From positions 3,782,001 to 3,846,000 of the forward strand of contig JAPVLO010000097.1 in NCBI GenBank assembly GCA_027257055.1: DNA of 64,000 bases, written 5' to 3'. A program made the translations under genes and the position numbers. Each line of letters starts with the position of its first letter. The first letter of the stretch is position 1. The DNA is from Cephalopachus bancanus (Eukaryota; Chordata; Mammalia; Primates; Tarsiidae). A model generated the notes under the pieces. That model ran no database searches. It was not told the DNA's origin and saw only the letters and a list, made by a program, of their open reading frames with translations. This document shows positions 46,946 through 59,267 of the stretch, piece after piece.

Positions 46946-47499
46946 TTGTAATGGTTTTCCTCCCCCTTTCCCCCCTTCTTTAAGTCCATTGCTCAGTGAT
47001 AACTTTTGCTTCTATTTGCTCAACCCCTCATTCTTCCTTATGCAGATTCTATGGATTTGTTCAGTTTTGAAACCAGAAGGGGAATGGGGGGTGTGATTTT
47101 GGCAGTTCCAAGATTTGATTAAGGTGTGATAGGGAGTTGTGGTTCAGAAGACTTCTGAAGATCACAGTATGTACTGATTGGTGTGAGGGTCCCCTGGAAC
47201 ACACTTACCTTCACCTTGCAATCCATCCATATGGTGGGGGTCTATGTATATCCCTTGAAAGCAAAATGAGATAAGAAAAAAGAAAATAATGGGAAAAAAG
47301 GAAGAAAGACAAAAGGAAGATGAAGAGAGAGAAGAAACTTAAGGAAAACAGACAGGCATGCCAACTAACAAATAAACAAAGAAAAGCAAAAATTCAAAAA
47401 CAAACAAACATACAGACAAAAAAAAAAAAAACCTGATGATGCACTCACCCTCAAAAATACCAATACCCAAACAGAAAAACTAAAAAACTGTAAAAACAG

Positions 47500-47928
47500 C
47501 AATACTACGCAGCCATAAAAAAGAACAAAATCATGAATTTCGCAGCAACCTGGATGGAACTAGAGTCTATAACACTCAGTGATCTCTCACAGAAACAAAG
47601 ATATGAGTATCACAGCAACCTGGATGGAACTAGAGTCTATAATACTGAGTGATCTCTCACAGAAACAAAGATCTGAGTATCACAGGTTCTCACTCATATA
47701 GTGGACCTTGAACATCTACCATAATACTATAAAAAAAGGACTGACTGGTGGGAAACTATGGGAGAGGGGTAGGGAGGGGAAGGAAGGTGGGACTAACGGT
47801 AGTCATATCTGTCTGGGGATGGGGAGACACCCCTTATTAACAAGGGTGCCTGAACGATGCGCATTTGTATACCTAACCCTTAACTGTACTCCACAGTTTT
47901 ATAAGAAAAAATATGTTTAAATAAAAAA
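47500..47928 (+). mobile_element. 5'-truncated L1 (copy D), with internal 70-bp tandem duplication
   Basis: Sense lineage L1 3' end: ORF2 terminus 'atactacgcagccataaaaa', 3'UTR with 'cacctcatcaaca'-like 'ccccttattaacaagggt', and tail AAATAAAAAA. It is inserted antisense in the 5'UTR of copy C, with a short possible target duplication (TAAAAACAG-type). The segment at 47543-47612 is repeated at 47613-47682. Confidence 0.9.
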
Positions 47929-48017
47929 CAGAAACAAATCAAATACAAAAGCTTAAACACAGAAAATAAAAGAGCTCCATCTGTAGCAATTTCTGGAATT
48001 TCAGGTTCCTTTCTTTC

Positions 48018-48048
<31 letters not shown>

Positions 48049-48875
48049 TTTTCCTTTTTACATGCAGGTCCCAAGCACCACTGCCACTTTTGGCTGCCAC
48101 CACAGTTGAGAACAGACTCTGGTCTCCAGCCCCTCCCCTCCACTCTCAATGCAGGTCAATTAAGTTGCTCTCAGCATGAGTCAGATGCTCCACAGACTTC
48201 TGGGAGAGGAGGGTGAATCAGATCTGGACTCACCCCAACTCATCTGCTCCTGCTTCTGCTGCTGGCTAGTCTCCCACTGAGATCAGATGTGTCTGTGCCT
48301 GGTCCAGTGTGGGGATGGGGCATCTGCCTCTGTGTCCATCTGCTCCTGAAGTTTCCTTTCTGGATCAATGATGGTTGATCCCAGAGGGGTGTAGAAATCA
48401 CCTTCTGGGTCTCAGGTTGGAGGCTGAATAAAGTTGGGTGGGCCAATGCAGGTGTCTGCCTAGTCCCGGGACAGAGAAAATGGTGACAGTCGGCTTCTTC
48501 TCACCAGTGGTAGAACTCAGTTCCAGATTTCCTCCATGCACCTTCTTCACAGTTCCCACTGCCACTGCCCAGCCTGCTGATGCGGGTTCTGGCATGGGCA
48601 AGGTGCCAAGTACTGAGGAGCAGCTGATCTCTTCTGCCTCATCCTGACAGATCCCCAAGAATGGTGGATGATGCTGTGCTCTGGGGGCTCTGATCTCAGA
48701 GCAGTGGTGGGTTGCAGCTGCCTCTGGAGGGCAGCTCTGGTTGCTTGATCCCAAGTCTCCCCTCAGATGGACTTTCGCTCACCCACTTGTGCACCTCCAT
48801 GCACGTAGATTGTCTTTATGGACACTTGTCCTTGCAGAGACTCACACTCCCACTGGTTCTACTGCCATCTTACAT
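47929..48875 (-). promoter_or_regulatory. L1 copy C 5'UTR, outer part
   Basis: GC-richer 5'UTR beyond the copy D insertion, including a ~50-base T-rich run (48009-48059; A-rich on the element strand). It ends at the L1 5' terminus with the YY1-like GCCATCTT (48864-48871). Open frames on both strands here (48398-48754, 48438-48647) have no known domain and reflect high GC. Confidence 0.7.
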
Positions 48876-49780
48876 TGCTCTGCAAATTTTCTTTAAGTGC
48901 TGTTTTTCCTGCATAACACAAATTTGGTTATACTATGTTATGAATTTGTTCTGCTTAAAATAATTTCTAACTTCCCATTAAATTTTTCTTTGACTCATGG
49001 ATTATGAAGAAAAGTTAATGAATTTCCAAATATTTGGGAATTTTCCCTAGATTTTCTGTTTAATTCTAGTTCAATTCTATTATGATAGAGAACTTACCTA
49101 TTGAGACCCCTCTTATGTCGGTAAATATGGTCTACTTTGGTAAATATGTATTTTTGGTAAATATAAAGGAATGTGTATTCTGCTACTGTTGGGTGAAGAA
49201 TTCTTTATACTTATCAGGACAACTTAGTTTATAATGTTATAAAAGTCTCTTATACACTTCTTCACTATATTTTTATTTTTTATATCAGGAAAAGATATTA
49301 AATACTCTGACTTTATTTGCAGATTTGTCTATTTCTCCTTGTCATTTATGAGTTTTTGCTTTATGTATTTTGAAACTCTGTTATTTGGTGAATAAACACC
49401 TAGGGTTCTTATGTCCTCTTATAAAATTAATTCTTATTTAACTCTGGGATATTTTTTATTCTAAAACATGCATTGTCTTGGCTCAATACAGGCACGTCAA
49501 AATTCTTTTGATTGGTGTTAACATGGTATGTTTTTCTTCCATTTACTTTTCATCTGTTTGTGTTTTTATATTTTAATTGCATTTATTGTAGGATGCATGT
49601 ATGGTTGAGTCTTGCATTTCTATCCATCCCAGCAATCTCTTCATTTTCTTTGGGATGTTCAGAACATTAACATTCAATATAATTATTGCTGTGATTGGGT
49701 TTGAATCTGTCATCTTTCTATTTATTTATATTCACAATTAATTCTTTTATGTTATATTTTTATTGCACTTTCAATGCAAT
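48876..49780 (-). mobile_element. old L1M, third segment (ORF2 5' side)
   Basis: Resumes at 'tgctctgcaaattttcttta' after copy C: 'gtgctgtttttcctgcataac', 'ctgctactgttgggtgaag', 'ggatgttcagaacattaac'. The old element fades out near 49780 without an identified ORF1. Confidence 0.75.
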
Positions 49781-50872
49781 TTTTTTGGCAGCAATATAAG
49801 AAAGTACAAGTCAACATTTTTTCACTTAAAATTTGTCCTTGTATGAGAAAAGGCCTGATACATAGGGACAATTTTTTAGTATAATGCTAAAAGAGTTTTC
49901 TTAAAAAATAGACATCACTGACCAGCCTGGTTGTTCTACATTCTGTTATTTATGATGCATGATAGAAAATCCATGTCATTCCCCTTAGCGTAGACTTTTT
50001 CACGAGAATTAAGAAAAAGAATGCTAGTTCATTATGGTTGACTTCTCCAGTTTAATTAACTCCAATCAATCAAGGTTTTCATATCAGCTGTCATAATTAT
50101 ACTTTGCTGCCAAATTTTGAGAATCCAGAGCAAAACAAAACAAAGCAAAAACCTAAACTTTTTTGGTTTGAAGAAGTCTCCATTCTGAAACCTAAAATGA
50201 ATATTTACCAGTTGTAAAGTATTTACTATGTGTCAGACATCAAGCTAAGTATGTCACATGTATCTCATTTTCATATTTATAAAAAACTCATGGGGTATTA
50301 CTCTTTAACAAAAAGGAAGCTTAGGTACAGAAAGAATTTGTTCCAGATCACAAAACTTGTCCTTTAAACCCTGAGGCTAAGATTATCTGCTTCTCTTTCC
50401 TTTGTGTTACTCTCCCATCCAGCATGAGCATGGTTTTACCTCATCTAAATTAGAACAGGCATTTGTTCAAATTTCAGGGAAAAATAGCTGAGATGAAAAG
50501 ATGTTTCTTCCCTGAACACCTGAACATTGTCATTGAAAGATACCATAGTTGAGGAGATTACAGCGGCAGAAAAAGAGGTAAAATAACTAAGGCTGAGCCA
50601 ATTTACTGATCTTCTTCTGGAACAGATTCTTTATTTTACCTCTGGGATGTGTTCATACAAGGAATCCTGCCTGAATATCTCCCTTTCCTCTTGCTCCCCT
50701 TGCAATTCTACCTCAAGTTCATACATTTGCACACAGCTGTTCTTCATTTTACCTTTTCACAAGTGTACATCTGAGTAGGTGACATATATACCTTTGCACC
50801 TTCACACTGCTATATGTAGTGTCCCTCTTCCAAATGTTTACATCTTGCAAAATTGTATGCTCACTTATTTTT
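49781..50872. other. unassigned sequence with one MIR
   Basis: Apart from the MIR listed separately, about 0.9 kb shows no recognised element or coding signal. Confidence 0.4.
50205..50410 (+). repeat. MIR SINE
   Basis: Sense MIR order: 'gtatttactatgtgtcagac', 'agctaagtatgtcacatgta', 'aaaaactcatggggtatta', 'gaagcttaggtacagaaag', 'ttccagatcacaaaact'. Good match in layout. Confidence 0.8.
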
Positions 50873-51235
50873 AATACAGATTTATTGGGGTATAATTTAT
50901 ATATAAAAAGTTGCATATATCTAATGTGTATTATTCAGTGAGTTCAAACACGTGCATATATCCATGAAACCATCACTTCAATCAAGAGAATAGATGTGTC
51001 CTTCACTTTTAAGAGTTCCATTTTACCTCTCCTCCTCCCTCTCAAAAAATTTTTCTTTGGTGGTAAGAACACTTTACATGAGATCTAAACTCTTGATAAT
51101 TTTTTTAAATGCACAATAAAATATTGTTAAATATAAGCACTTTGTGTAGCAGATCTCTAGAACTTATTCATCTTGTGTAACTTAAACCTTCATTTGCTAT
51201 TTTTGGCTTCATCTATTCTCTGTTGCCATTTCTCT
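50873..51235 (-). mobile_element. L1M/HAL1-like 3' end
   Basis: Antisense L1M 3'UTR: 'tattggggtataatttatat', 'ccatgaaaccatcacttcaa', 'gagaatagatgtgtccttc', 'gtggtaagaacactttacat', 'ctctagaacttattcatctt'. Confidence 0.75.
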
Positions 51236-51275
51236 TCTTTATTTGGGTTTGTTTTGTTTGTTTGTTTGTTTGTTT

Positions 51276-51560
51276 GAGTTGGAGTCTCACTCTGTCGCCC
51301 AGACTGGAGTGCAGTGGCCGTTTCCGGCCACCGCAGGCTCGACCTGCCGGACTAGGGCGATCCTTCCGCCTCAGCCTTCCGAGTAGCCGTAATTACAGGC
51401 ATGCGCTACCACGCCCGGCAGATTTTTTTTTTTTTTTTTAATTTATTGTAGAGATGAGGTCTCGCTGCCCAGGCGGGTCTCGAACCCGCGGGCTCAGTCA
51501 ATCCACTCACCTCAGCCTCCCAAAGGCACGGGATTACAGGCTGAGCCACCGAGCCCGGCT
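51276..51560 (-). mobile_element. Alu SINE, young-looking, (TTTG)n tail
   Basis: Close to the lineage consensus, with most CpGs kept. The tail is a TTTG repeat (51249-51275). Its right-arm hairpin is perfect (51314-51331), with a GAAA loop on the element strand. An internal T run (51423-51440) is expanded in the middle linker. Confidence 0.95.
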
Positions 51561-51569
51561 TGTTTTTTT

Positions 51570-53468
51570 TTTTTTTAATGATTCAATTTTATCACCTTTC
51601 TTAACTATGATTCTTAATGCTTAGTTGTTGCTGTAGGAGTTATTCTATACAATTGTAATTTATCTGAATGTATATTAACATGATATTGTGTTACTTTACA
51701 TATTAACTTTATAGCAGTGTACTTCCATTTTTCTATTCCCATCCTTTGTGCTACTGTTGTCATCATATTATTTCCGTGTATTATATTCTCCACAATATAC
51801 TGCTATTAGTTTTGCTTAAAACATTCAAATATCTTTTCAAAAACTCTAAATAATAAGGAAAAATCTCTATATTTACCTATGTAGTTATCATGTCTTGCAC
51901 TCTTCCTTTCATTGTATAAATGCTAGTTTCCATTCATTGTCATTTTCTTTCTGTTTAAAGGACTTAATTCAACATTTCTTGGAAGACTGTGATGAATTCC
52001 TTCAGTTATTTTATTTCTGAAAAATTCTTTATTTCATGTTCATGTTGAAATATATTTTTGATAGGTAAGTTATTCTACTTTTATTTCAATATTTTAAAGA
52101 TTTGGCTATATATTCTGCTTGTATTGTTTTCAAAAAGATATCTGCTGTCATTCTTATCTCTGTTCCTATTTATGTGTTGTCTCTTTTCATCTACCTATTT
52201 TAAAGGTTTTCTCTTTACTTTGTTTACTACTGATTTTAAGCAATTTGATTATAATATGATTTGTGGACTTTTCTTTATATTTTTGTGCTTGTGATTCATT
52301 GGTTCATTAAGTCTTGGGATCTGGAGATTTACAGTTCTTTAAAGTTGGGAAATTGTGAACTACTATTTTTTAATATTTTTTGTCATGTCTATCCTTTCTG
52401 CAGGACTCTGATTATACAAATATTTGCTTGTTTTATAGTTCACTGATGCTGTAAAACTTTCTTTTTTGTCTTTTGTTGTATAATTGTTTTTGTGTATGTG
52501 TTTCATTGTGAATTGTTTCTGCTGCTGTTTTCAAATTATAAATTTTTCTTCTGCAATTTATAATCTACCATTAATCTCACCCTGCAGATTTTTCATCTCT
52601 TATATTTGGAGATTTCATCTCTATAAATTTGATTTGAGACTTTAATATTTCTATGTCTCTACTTAATGTGTGCAGTATAGCCTCTGAATTTTTGAACATA
52701 TGGAATCCATATACAGTATCATTTTAAATGTCATTTTTTTGCATGCCTGTTAATTTTTTAATTGGCTGCCAACTATTATGAATTTACTGTGATGGGTGCT
52801 GTTCATTTTGTATTTCTCAAATTTTTTTGAGCTTTGTTCTAGGAGACAGTTAATTTAAAAACAGTTTGATTCTTATTAGGTCTTATTAAGCATGATGAAA
52901 GAAGCATTTAGTCTAGGACTAATTATCCTCTCCCAGTAGACATAACTTAATATTTTAACCAATGCCCCGTGAATTATAAACTTTTCTACTCTGAGGAAAT
53001 AGGTACTTTTCTCAGCTTTGTGAAGTTTTGGTCTATTCCCTCAGTCCTTCTATGGGATTCTTTTCCAACTCAGGTACTTCCTGACATGAAAAGGCTAACC
53101 AGTACTCAAATAAATACTTGATAATAAGTAAAAATACTAAATAAAAACACTCTGTGTATTTCTAGAGTTCTGTTTCTAGTCAGCTTTCTCTTCTGTCATG
53201 TGAATTGTAGTCTCCTTGGCTTCCCTGAACATTGACCTTAGTTTTTTCAATTGTGAGAGACAGTCCATTTTTGCCTGGGTTCTGCCTCCTCTGGTCCTGT
53301 TCCACAGCATGGAAGCTTTCTCTAGACATTAAGATGGAGAAACCATAGCTATCTCCTTTTTTGTGTACTGTCTCTCAGGGATCACTATCCTTTATTGTTT
53401 AATGTACAAAAGCTTGAGAATTGGTGTTTCATACATATTTTTTTCTTATTGTTTAGTTGTATCAAGTT
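51570..53468 (-). mobile_element. L1M/HAL1-like ORF1-side region
   Basis: Antisense blocks 'gatatctgctgtcattctta', 'gttgtctcttttcatctac', 'aagcaatttgattataatat' and 'gggatctggagatttacagt' match L1M/HAL1 ORF1-region sequence. Because a 3'UTR-type segment lies directly beside it (50873-51235), a HAL1 (half-L1 lacking ORF2) is plausible. The outer part (about 52750-53468) is less certain. Confidence 0.5.
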
Positions 53469-53482
53469 AAAAGATAACTGTA

Positions 53483-53767
53483 AGCCGGGCTCGGTGGCTC
53501 AGCCTGTAATCCCGCGCCTTTGGGAGGCTGAGGTGAGTGGATTGCCTGAGCCCGTGGGTTCGAGACCCGCCTGGGCAGCGAGACCTCATCTCTACAATAA
53601 ATCAAAAAATCAGCCGGGCATGGTAGTGCATGCCTGTAATTCCGGCTACTTGGAAGGCTGAGGCGGAAGGATCGCCGGAGCCCAGCAGGTCGAGGCTGCG
53701 GTGGCCGGAAGCGGCCACTGTACTCCAGTCTTGGCGACAGAGTGAGACTCCAACTCAAAAAAAAAAA
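53483..53767 (+). mobile_element. Alu SINE, closest to lineage consensus
   Basis: Full dimer with exact 14-bp target duplication AAAAGATAACTGTA at 53469-53482 and 53768-53781. A box TGGCTCAGCCTG at 53495-53506; B box GGTTCGAGACC at 53557-53567. Right-arm stem GTGGCCG-GAAG-CGGCCAC is perfect. Best copy for defining the lineage. Confidence 0.98.
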
Positions 53768-54619
53768 AAAAGATAACTGTAGCTATTGTAATCATTACTC
53801 TGCTGGAAGAAGTTAACTACATTTATTTTTAAAATAACAATTACATTGTATATGCCATTTTATATTCCTCTTTTTACTTGTATAAAATTTCTTTGAAGTT
53901 AAAATAGGTTTACTAATTTTTAGATGATTTTTTAAAAGTTATTTATACTCCTTTAGAAAAGAGCATACATTTGTACAAAGGTAAGTCTTTCAATGTGCGT
54001 AGGATCTGATAATAGAAAAACAAATGATAATTAAAAGCAAAACCTATGAAAAAGTCAATGGACAAATTTTTACTTCAGTTTACTAAAATACTTCTAGCAG
54101 TCACTATGATCAATAAATGAACCCTTTGTAATTTCTGTATTCTCTCTACAATCAGTAATTTGGCATTCAAGGAATGGAATTCCTTATTAGGACAAAAGCA
54201 GATTGGCATATGCATGACTAGAACCTAATTATTTGTAGTTGCATGGACTAGAGATTGAAGCAGCAGCATAGACTACTATTATAGTCTATTAACTACTTTG
54301 GGTTCATTGAAATGTAAAAGTTCCTTAAGTTCATTACCATTTCTTCCTGTACACTCATAGCGCAGTATGTCAGAATGGTAGAGATTGAGTTAGTTATTAA
54401 ACCACCACTCCAAGTGTGTGTGAATCATGTAAGAGCAGTTCCATTGCAGAGGAGATAGTTCACAACATCCATGTTTTAAAACAATTATGTAATGACAGCA
54501 CATATTCACGATAATCTTTTGAAGTCAGAATAACCTAAAGATTTCATTTGGAAGAAATGTATTTAACAAATATCTATCTATTGTTCATCTATTTTTGTGT
54601 TTGGTGTCTCACTCCTTGG

Positions 54620-54800
54620 GTTTAAAGGCCATTTACATTACTTACTAGTTGTATGTCCATAGAAAAGAAACTTAATTTCTTTGTGCTTTTAATTTCTCAA
54701 TTTAGAATATGAGGAAATAGTCACTTCTCTCCATTGAGTAAAGGAGAAAAACTATGAAATTTGCATAACAGCGTTTGGCCATTTTCTCAATATATGTTAA
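54620..54800 (-). repeat. MIR SINE, antisense
   Basis: 'cttactagttgtatgtccat', 'aaacttaatttctttgtgc', 'atttctcaatttagaatatg' follow the antisense MIR order. Confidence 0.6.
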
Positions 54801-55298
54801 CTATGAGCGTCTACTCAAATCTTGATCTTAATCATTTCTTTATCTGTGATTTTTCTCTCTGCACTGTGTCAGTCCAGAGCCAAAACACAAGTTTTGTTTA
54901 TTTTATTTTCATTCAGCCCACTTAGTGCAAAATGATTTGTGTGCATACTTTATTAGTCTTGAGGAAATAGGAAGGCATTATGTTACAGCATCGTTCAGCA
55001 ACTATTTTTAAAAATTGATATATAACTGGTCATAAAAATCTGTAACTCATTCTAGCATCCCAGAATTATTCACAGGTAGCTAATTCAGAGCAAATGCTCA
55101 GATTTTATTGTCTATCTCCCAACTGACTGTACCCCACACACAAAACCTGCTAATTTCTTATGTAGATCTGTCTAGCCCCAACCCACTTCCTCTCCTCGGG
55201 CTCATATTGATTAAATGCTTTATTAGATATATTTCTAAACAATTCCTGAGATGGATTCTGTAACTAGCTTTTAACTAGTTTTGTATCTTTTGGAAGGT

Positions 55299-55375
55299 TG
55301 GAAGAAAGAAAGAAAGTGAGGGAGGGTGAGAAGAATAAAAGAATCAAGAAAGGGAGGGAGGGACAAGAAGAAGGT
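55299..55375. repeat. purine-rich GAAA/GGGA low-complexity tract
   Basis: GGAAGAAAGAAAGAAAG and GGGAGGGAGGGA blocks, almost free of pyrimidines. Confidence 0.85.
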
Positions 55376-57316
55376 CTTAAGAAATCAGCCTGTTTATGGG
55401 TAAACAGAAACATTTTAAGGAAATCTCATCACTTAGGACAATATAACTATTGTGCCCTCTTGCAAAAGGCATCTAGCTCAAAATGATCTTTTTCACTGAC
55501 TAAATAATTTTGTCTGAAACTTGCTACATGAAATGCCATAAAGTGCCTGGATGCTGAGCTTCTGCCCAAGTTACCAACTGTGTGTGAATCTGCAGTAGAG
55601 AGAACTTCATAATATTGCTTTTCCCAAACAACTCATTACAAGAAAGCTGGATTATCTGACCTCTAAGTTTCTTTCCAACCCTGAGATTCTAAAAGTATGT
55701 GATTTCCTTATGTATATGCGAACCTTACAGAAAATGTAGGAATTTTATTAGATCCTCTTCAAATTCATGTAAAAGGCTAAATGCTGAGTTTTGAATGTTT
55801 CACTCAAATGGATTTATATGCAAATCTTAGCAGAGATGTAGCCTCTCTGTATTTATTGACTTGGTAACTATTATCTATGTAGTCTTTTCTAAAATATTCT
55901 ATATTATCTAAATGAGCTCAAAGTGTGAAGGCCATTTAGGTTCAACTTTATCTGCGTGTGGGTGTGTTTATCCCATGAGTTTAGGAAATGATCGTTTGAA
56001 AGCTTAACATGGTTCTTGGAACACAATGTCTCTCCTTGAATTCACCCTCAAACATTAAAATAAAGACACAGTCACCTGGTTTATCTTGCCCTGGTTAGGA
56101 TTCTACCTGCGCTGCAGTATTCGGGTACACCACATTTATTTATGTCTTTTCTCGAGGCTTCTTTCACTAACTGTTCATATTTTTCTTCCTTTGTTATTTT
56201 GTGCCCTGTGGCATAGCTCAGTCAATCAATTATTGCAGTCAGGGCTGATGCTGCAGGATTCAAACAAAGGCCTACTAGCAACAAAGAGAAACAATGGCAA
56301 AAGCAGGCTGTAGTCTGTATGTCACTGGATCAGCTGATCAATCCATGATTGAATTGTTTTTAAATGTATGTCAGTTCAAGAAAGGGCGCTGTGATATATA
56401 TTTGAGGCATGAGGAAAAGGGAAAGGTGTGATTTTGGAAGGGTTTTCTTCAGAACAGTGTTGAGCTGACCTTGCATTTAAAGATAGAAGATGGGGGGAAG
56501 GGTAGCTAGATGAAAATGTGAGCTGTATGAGTAAGTGCTGTTTATAGGAAGCTGTTTTAATACCCTTGCTAAAGCTGAACAATAGTAAGAGACAAAGCTC
56601 TGAAAAATGCATGCCTTTCCCTGTGATTGATCCTTTTATCTTTCCATTCCTGCCAGATGCTAAAAACTATTTACAGGGCAAACAGCATTAGTGACTTTAC
56701 TTTCCTCAAATATGAGAAATCTTCCTTATTTAGAATTTTGCTATTAAAACATTCACCATAGGATTTTTTTTTCTCCTCCTTTAAAAATGAAAGAGAATTT
56801 AAGTCTGTGAAGTAGAAAGGTGAGATTCTTTATGGAAACCTTTATGTTTTGCTTGTTTTGTAATTAATGACCTCATTCTTGCCACAAAGGTAACTATAGT
56901 GATTTTAAAAATAAAACTGACTTTGAAGTGAGATAGGCTGTGTTCAAATCTAGATGACACTAGATGAAAATGCCCAGGTCAATAAGCAAAGAAAAGTAAA
57001 AGTAAGTTCTCAGCCTATTTTGATTTTCATCTCTTCTGCCTTAATTTTGCTAGTTATAGGCTTCTCCACTGAACCATAATACCATTATAGCAACATATTG
57101 TCGATTGAATAGAAAAATTATCATTTATTTAATATTGGCTTTGCATTAGAGAGTTTAATGCTTATCACTCAGTTGTCATAATAATCTCTTCGGGATGATC
57201 CCACCTTCCTTGCTTAAGGAAACAGCATTCTGTAATTATTAATAACATATTTATAAGTGACAAAAGTGAAATGTGAAAATAGATATGGTTAAACCCAAAT
57301 ATCTTGTTTCTCCACA

Positions 57317-57510
57317 TCAACAGGTCTCAAACGTGAAGGCAAACTAGAATTCCTCGTTGGATTATGATTGAAAAGACAAGTCAGTAGACCCCAGCCCACA
57401 TTTCTATTCAGTAAGCCTACGTAGGGCTCAAGAACGGCATTTCTAACAACATCCCAGATGATACTGACACTGTTATTTTAGCGACTACAATTTGAGAACC
57501 AGGGTTCTAT
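57317..57510. repeat. MER5A-like hAT DNA transposon
   Basis: Starts GGTCTCAAACGTGAAGG and ends ATTTGAGAACCAGGG, with internal 'tagaccccagcccacatttc', 'attcagtaagcctacgtag', 'aacggcatttctaacaaca' and 'agatgatactgacactg' in the MER5A order. Confidence 0.8.
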
Positions 57511-58654
57511 TGATACATTGTGCTGCCTCTCATTAGAAACACATATTTAGGTTTTTTTTACATTTTACTGCGGACAAGATTTATAATTCAAGTCAAAATG
57601 CTTGAGAATCATTTGAAAGATGAAATACTACATACTGATGAATTGAATTGTATTAAGTTCTCATTTCTTATGATTCTAGAAATTACATGCTATGGGGATT
57701 AAAATAATGAATAAAATATAATCTCCATCCTCCAAGAGCTCATCTAAGAGTTGAGATTACAGTCCTAGATAAATACTTAAATTTATCATTAGCAAGGCAA
57801 ACATTGTAAATGCTTCAACTGAAGAAAAAATGTACTTTGGGAATATGAGGTAGGAAATTCTGTCTTTAAAAACACAGCAGAAAGTCCTGAAAGTCTGTTT
57901 TACCCTCATGCCACTTTCTCCTGTCTCCTGCTTCAGATAAAACTAAATATACCCTATTTACTGTGGCTACTTCTTCAAATCACTTATACCGAAATCACAG
58001 AATAAGGCTTCCACATCAAACACACCAGTAACACTGCAGCGGGAAAGTTCACTGCAACCTCCTAATTGCAAGCCCCAAAAGTTTGAAAACAGCATTGGTC
58101 ACAGGAAATTGAGCACTACTGATTGCTCTCTGTCCTGTGCTCACCCACCTTAGCCCAGGTGACCCCATCCTCACCCTTCTCCTCTCACCTGGCCTTGACA
58201 GCTCAGTCCCCTTTGTGGTCACAAAACCACTTTTGCCTCCATGTAGTCTTCAAATTTGCTTTTCCCTTGGTACACCCCTTGTATCTTACAAGCCACTCTC
58301 CTCCCCACAAAGGAGTGATTTTTATTAAAATCCATGTCTTTTCATCTGACTTCCCTTCCAAAAAATATCCACTAAATCCCAGAGGCCTAAAGATAAGTAA
58401 GGTTTCTCATCGTCTCTAATTTTCCATCTGATCTCTTGCTGCTGTCTCTATGTTCCTTTTGAAAGCTGCACCTAAGTTCAAATCATACTTGCTAAATGAA
58501 AATACCCATAAACCCTAAAAGGGGCCATACTGGGGCATGCTCTATGCTTTTGATCATATTTATCCCTTCCTAAGAGTCCCATCAAAGAACTGTTCAACTC
58601 CTAGAAATCCTTTCCTAGAAAGCCTTTTCCAAGAAACTCTGCTTCTTGAACAAA

Positions 58655-58770
58655 TTACTTCTTTTTTCTATTTTACCATCAGTGCAATGGGGATGATAGT
58701 ACTCCGCTTATAGAATTATTACGCTCTGAACCTAACATAGCCTGGCAAAACATGTGATCCATGACTGGCG
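58655..58770 (-). repeat. possible MIR fragment, antisense
   Basis: 'accatcagtgcaatggggat' followed by 'gatagtactccgcttataga' resembles antisense MIR. Weak. Confidence 0.4.
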
Positions 58771-59267
58771 GCTACTGTAATGGGACTTAGTTTATCTTAC
58801 TGGGTTAGAGGGATCTCTAGCTATTGCATCTCCTCTTGATAGAGGATAGGAAGATTTCCATCCTTTGCCAACTCATATCTGTTTTGGGAACATTATAAAC
58901 AGGGCTAGCTACATGTATTTGTAGGGTCCAGATCAAAACAAAAATTCAGAACTCAAAGAGGAACAGAGAAATCAATCTCCCTTTCCCTTGGAGGTCAACC
59001 CAATCCACAGATGATTAGAGACTCTCCAGGAGATCGCAACCTCCACTCTCGGGACACTCAGTACTCTGGATTGGGTCTGGGGGAAAGCCACAACTACTAT
59101 GGAGCTGCCAGGCTAAGATGGATGGCCATGTTCTTACCCCACTCCCAAGAGTATAGGGGCAGCACACCTACCCCCTCCTCACTCTCCACACATCGGTGCC
59201 CAGGCCTCATCCAAAGTTAGAAGGCTATATAGATGGTGGGCCTCCTCCCATATTGTGGTGTGGAGGG

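Larger units (their letters stand above)
43466..48875 (-). mobile_element. L1 (copy C), full-length ends with internal deletion
   Basis: Antisense L1 with 3'UTR at 43490-43680, ORF2, a remnant of ORF1 and a 5'UTR whose start (reverse of AAGATGGC, 48864-48871) is intact. Target duplication AGTGCTACAAATTT (43452-43465) and TGCTCTGCAAATTTT (48876-48890). About 1.5-1.9 kb from within ORF1 to within the ORF2 endonuclease is missing at about 46857. A short sense L1 (copy D) is inserted in the 5'UTR. Confidence 0.92.
53782..59267. other. mostly unassigned, repeat-poor sequence
   Basis: 5.5 kb without lineage L1 or Alu. Contains MIR, MER5 and purine-rich tracts listed separately, and an L2-like stretch (about 58090-58420). 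Open frames such as 58123-58419 plus and 56376-56612 minus are short, overlap others and show no known domain. I see no exon or RNA gene that I could support. Confidence 0.4.

Noticed and set aside
47500..47928. Processed pseudogene because of its A-rich tail and possible short target duplication
   Set aside because: The body is L1 ORF2 C-terminus and 3'UTR matching copies 1 and B, so it is a truncated L1.
48398..48754. Overlapping open frames on both strands
   Set aside because: Inside the L1 copy C 5'UTR; no domain and no coding context.
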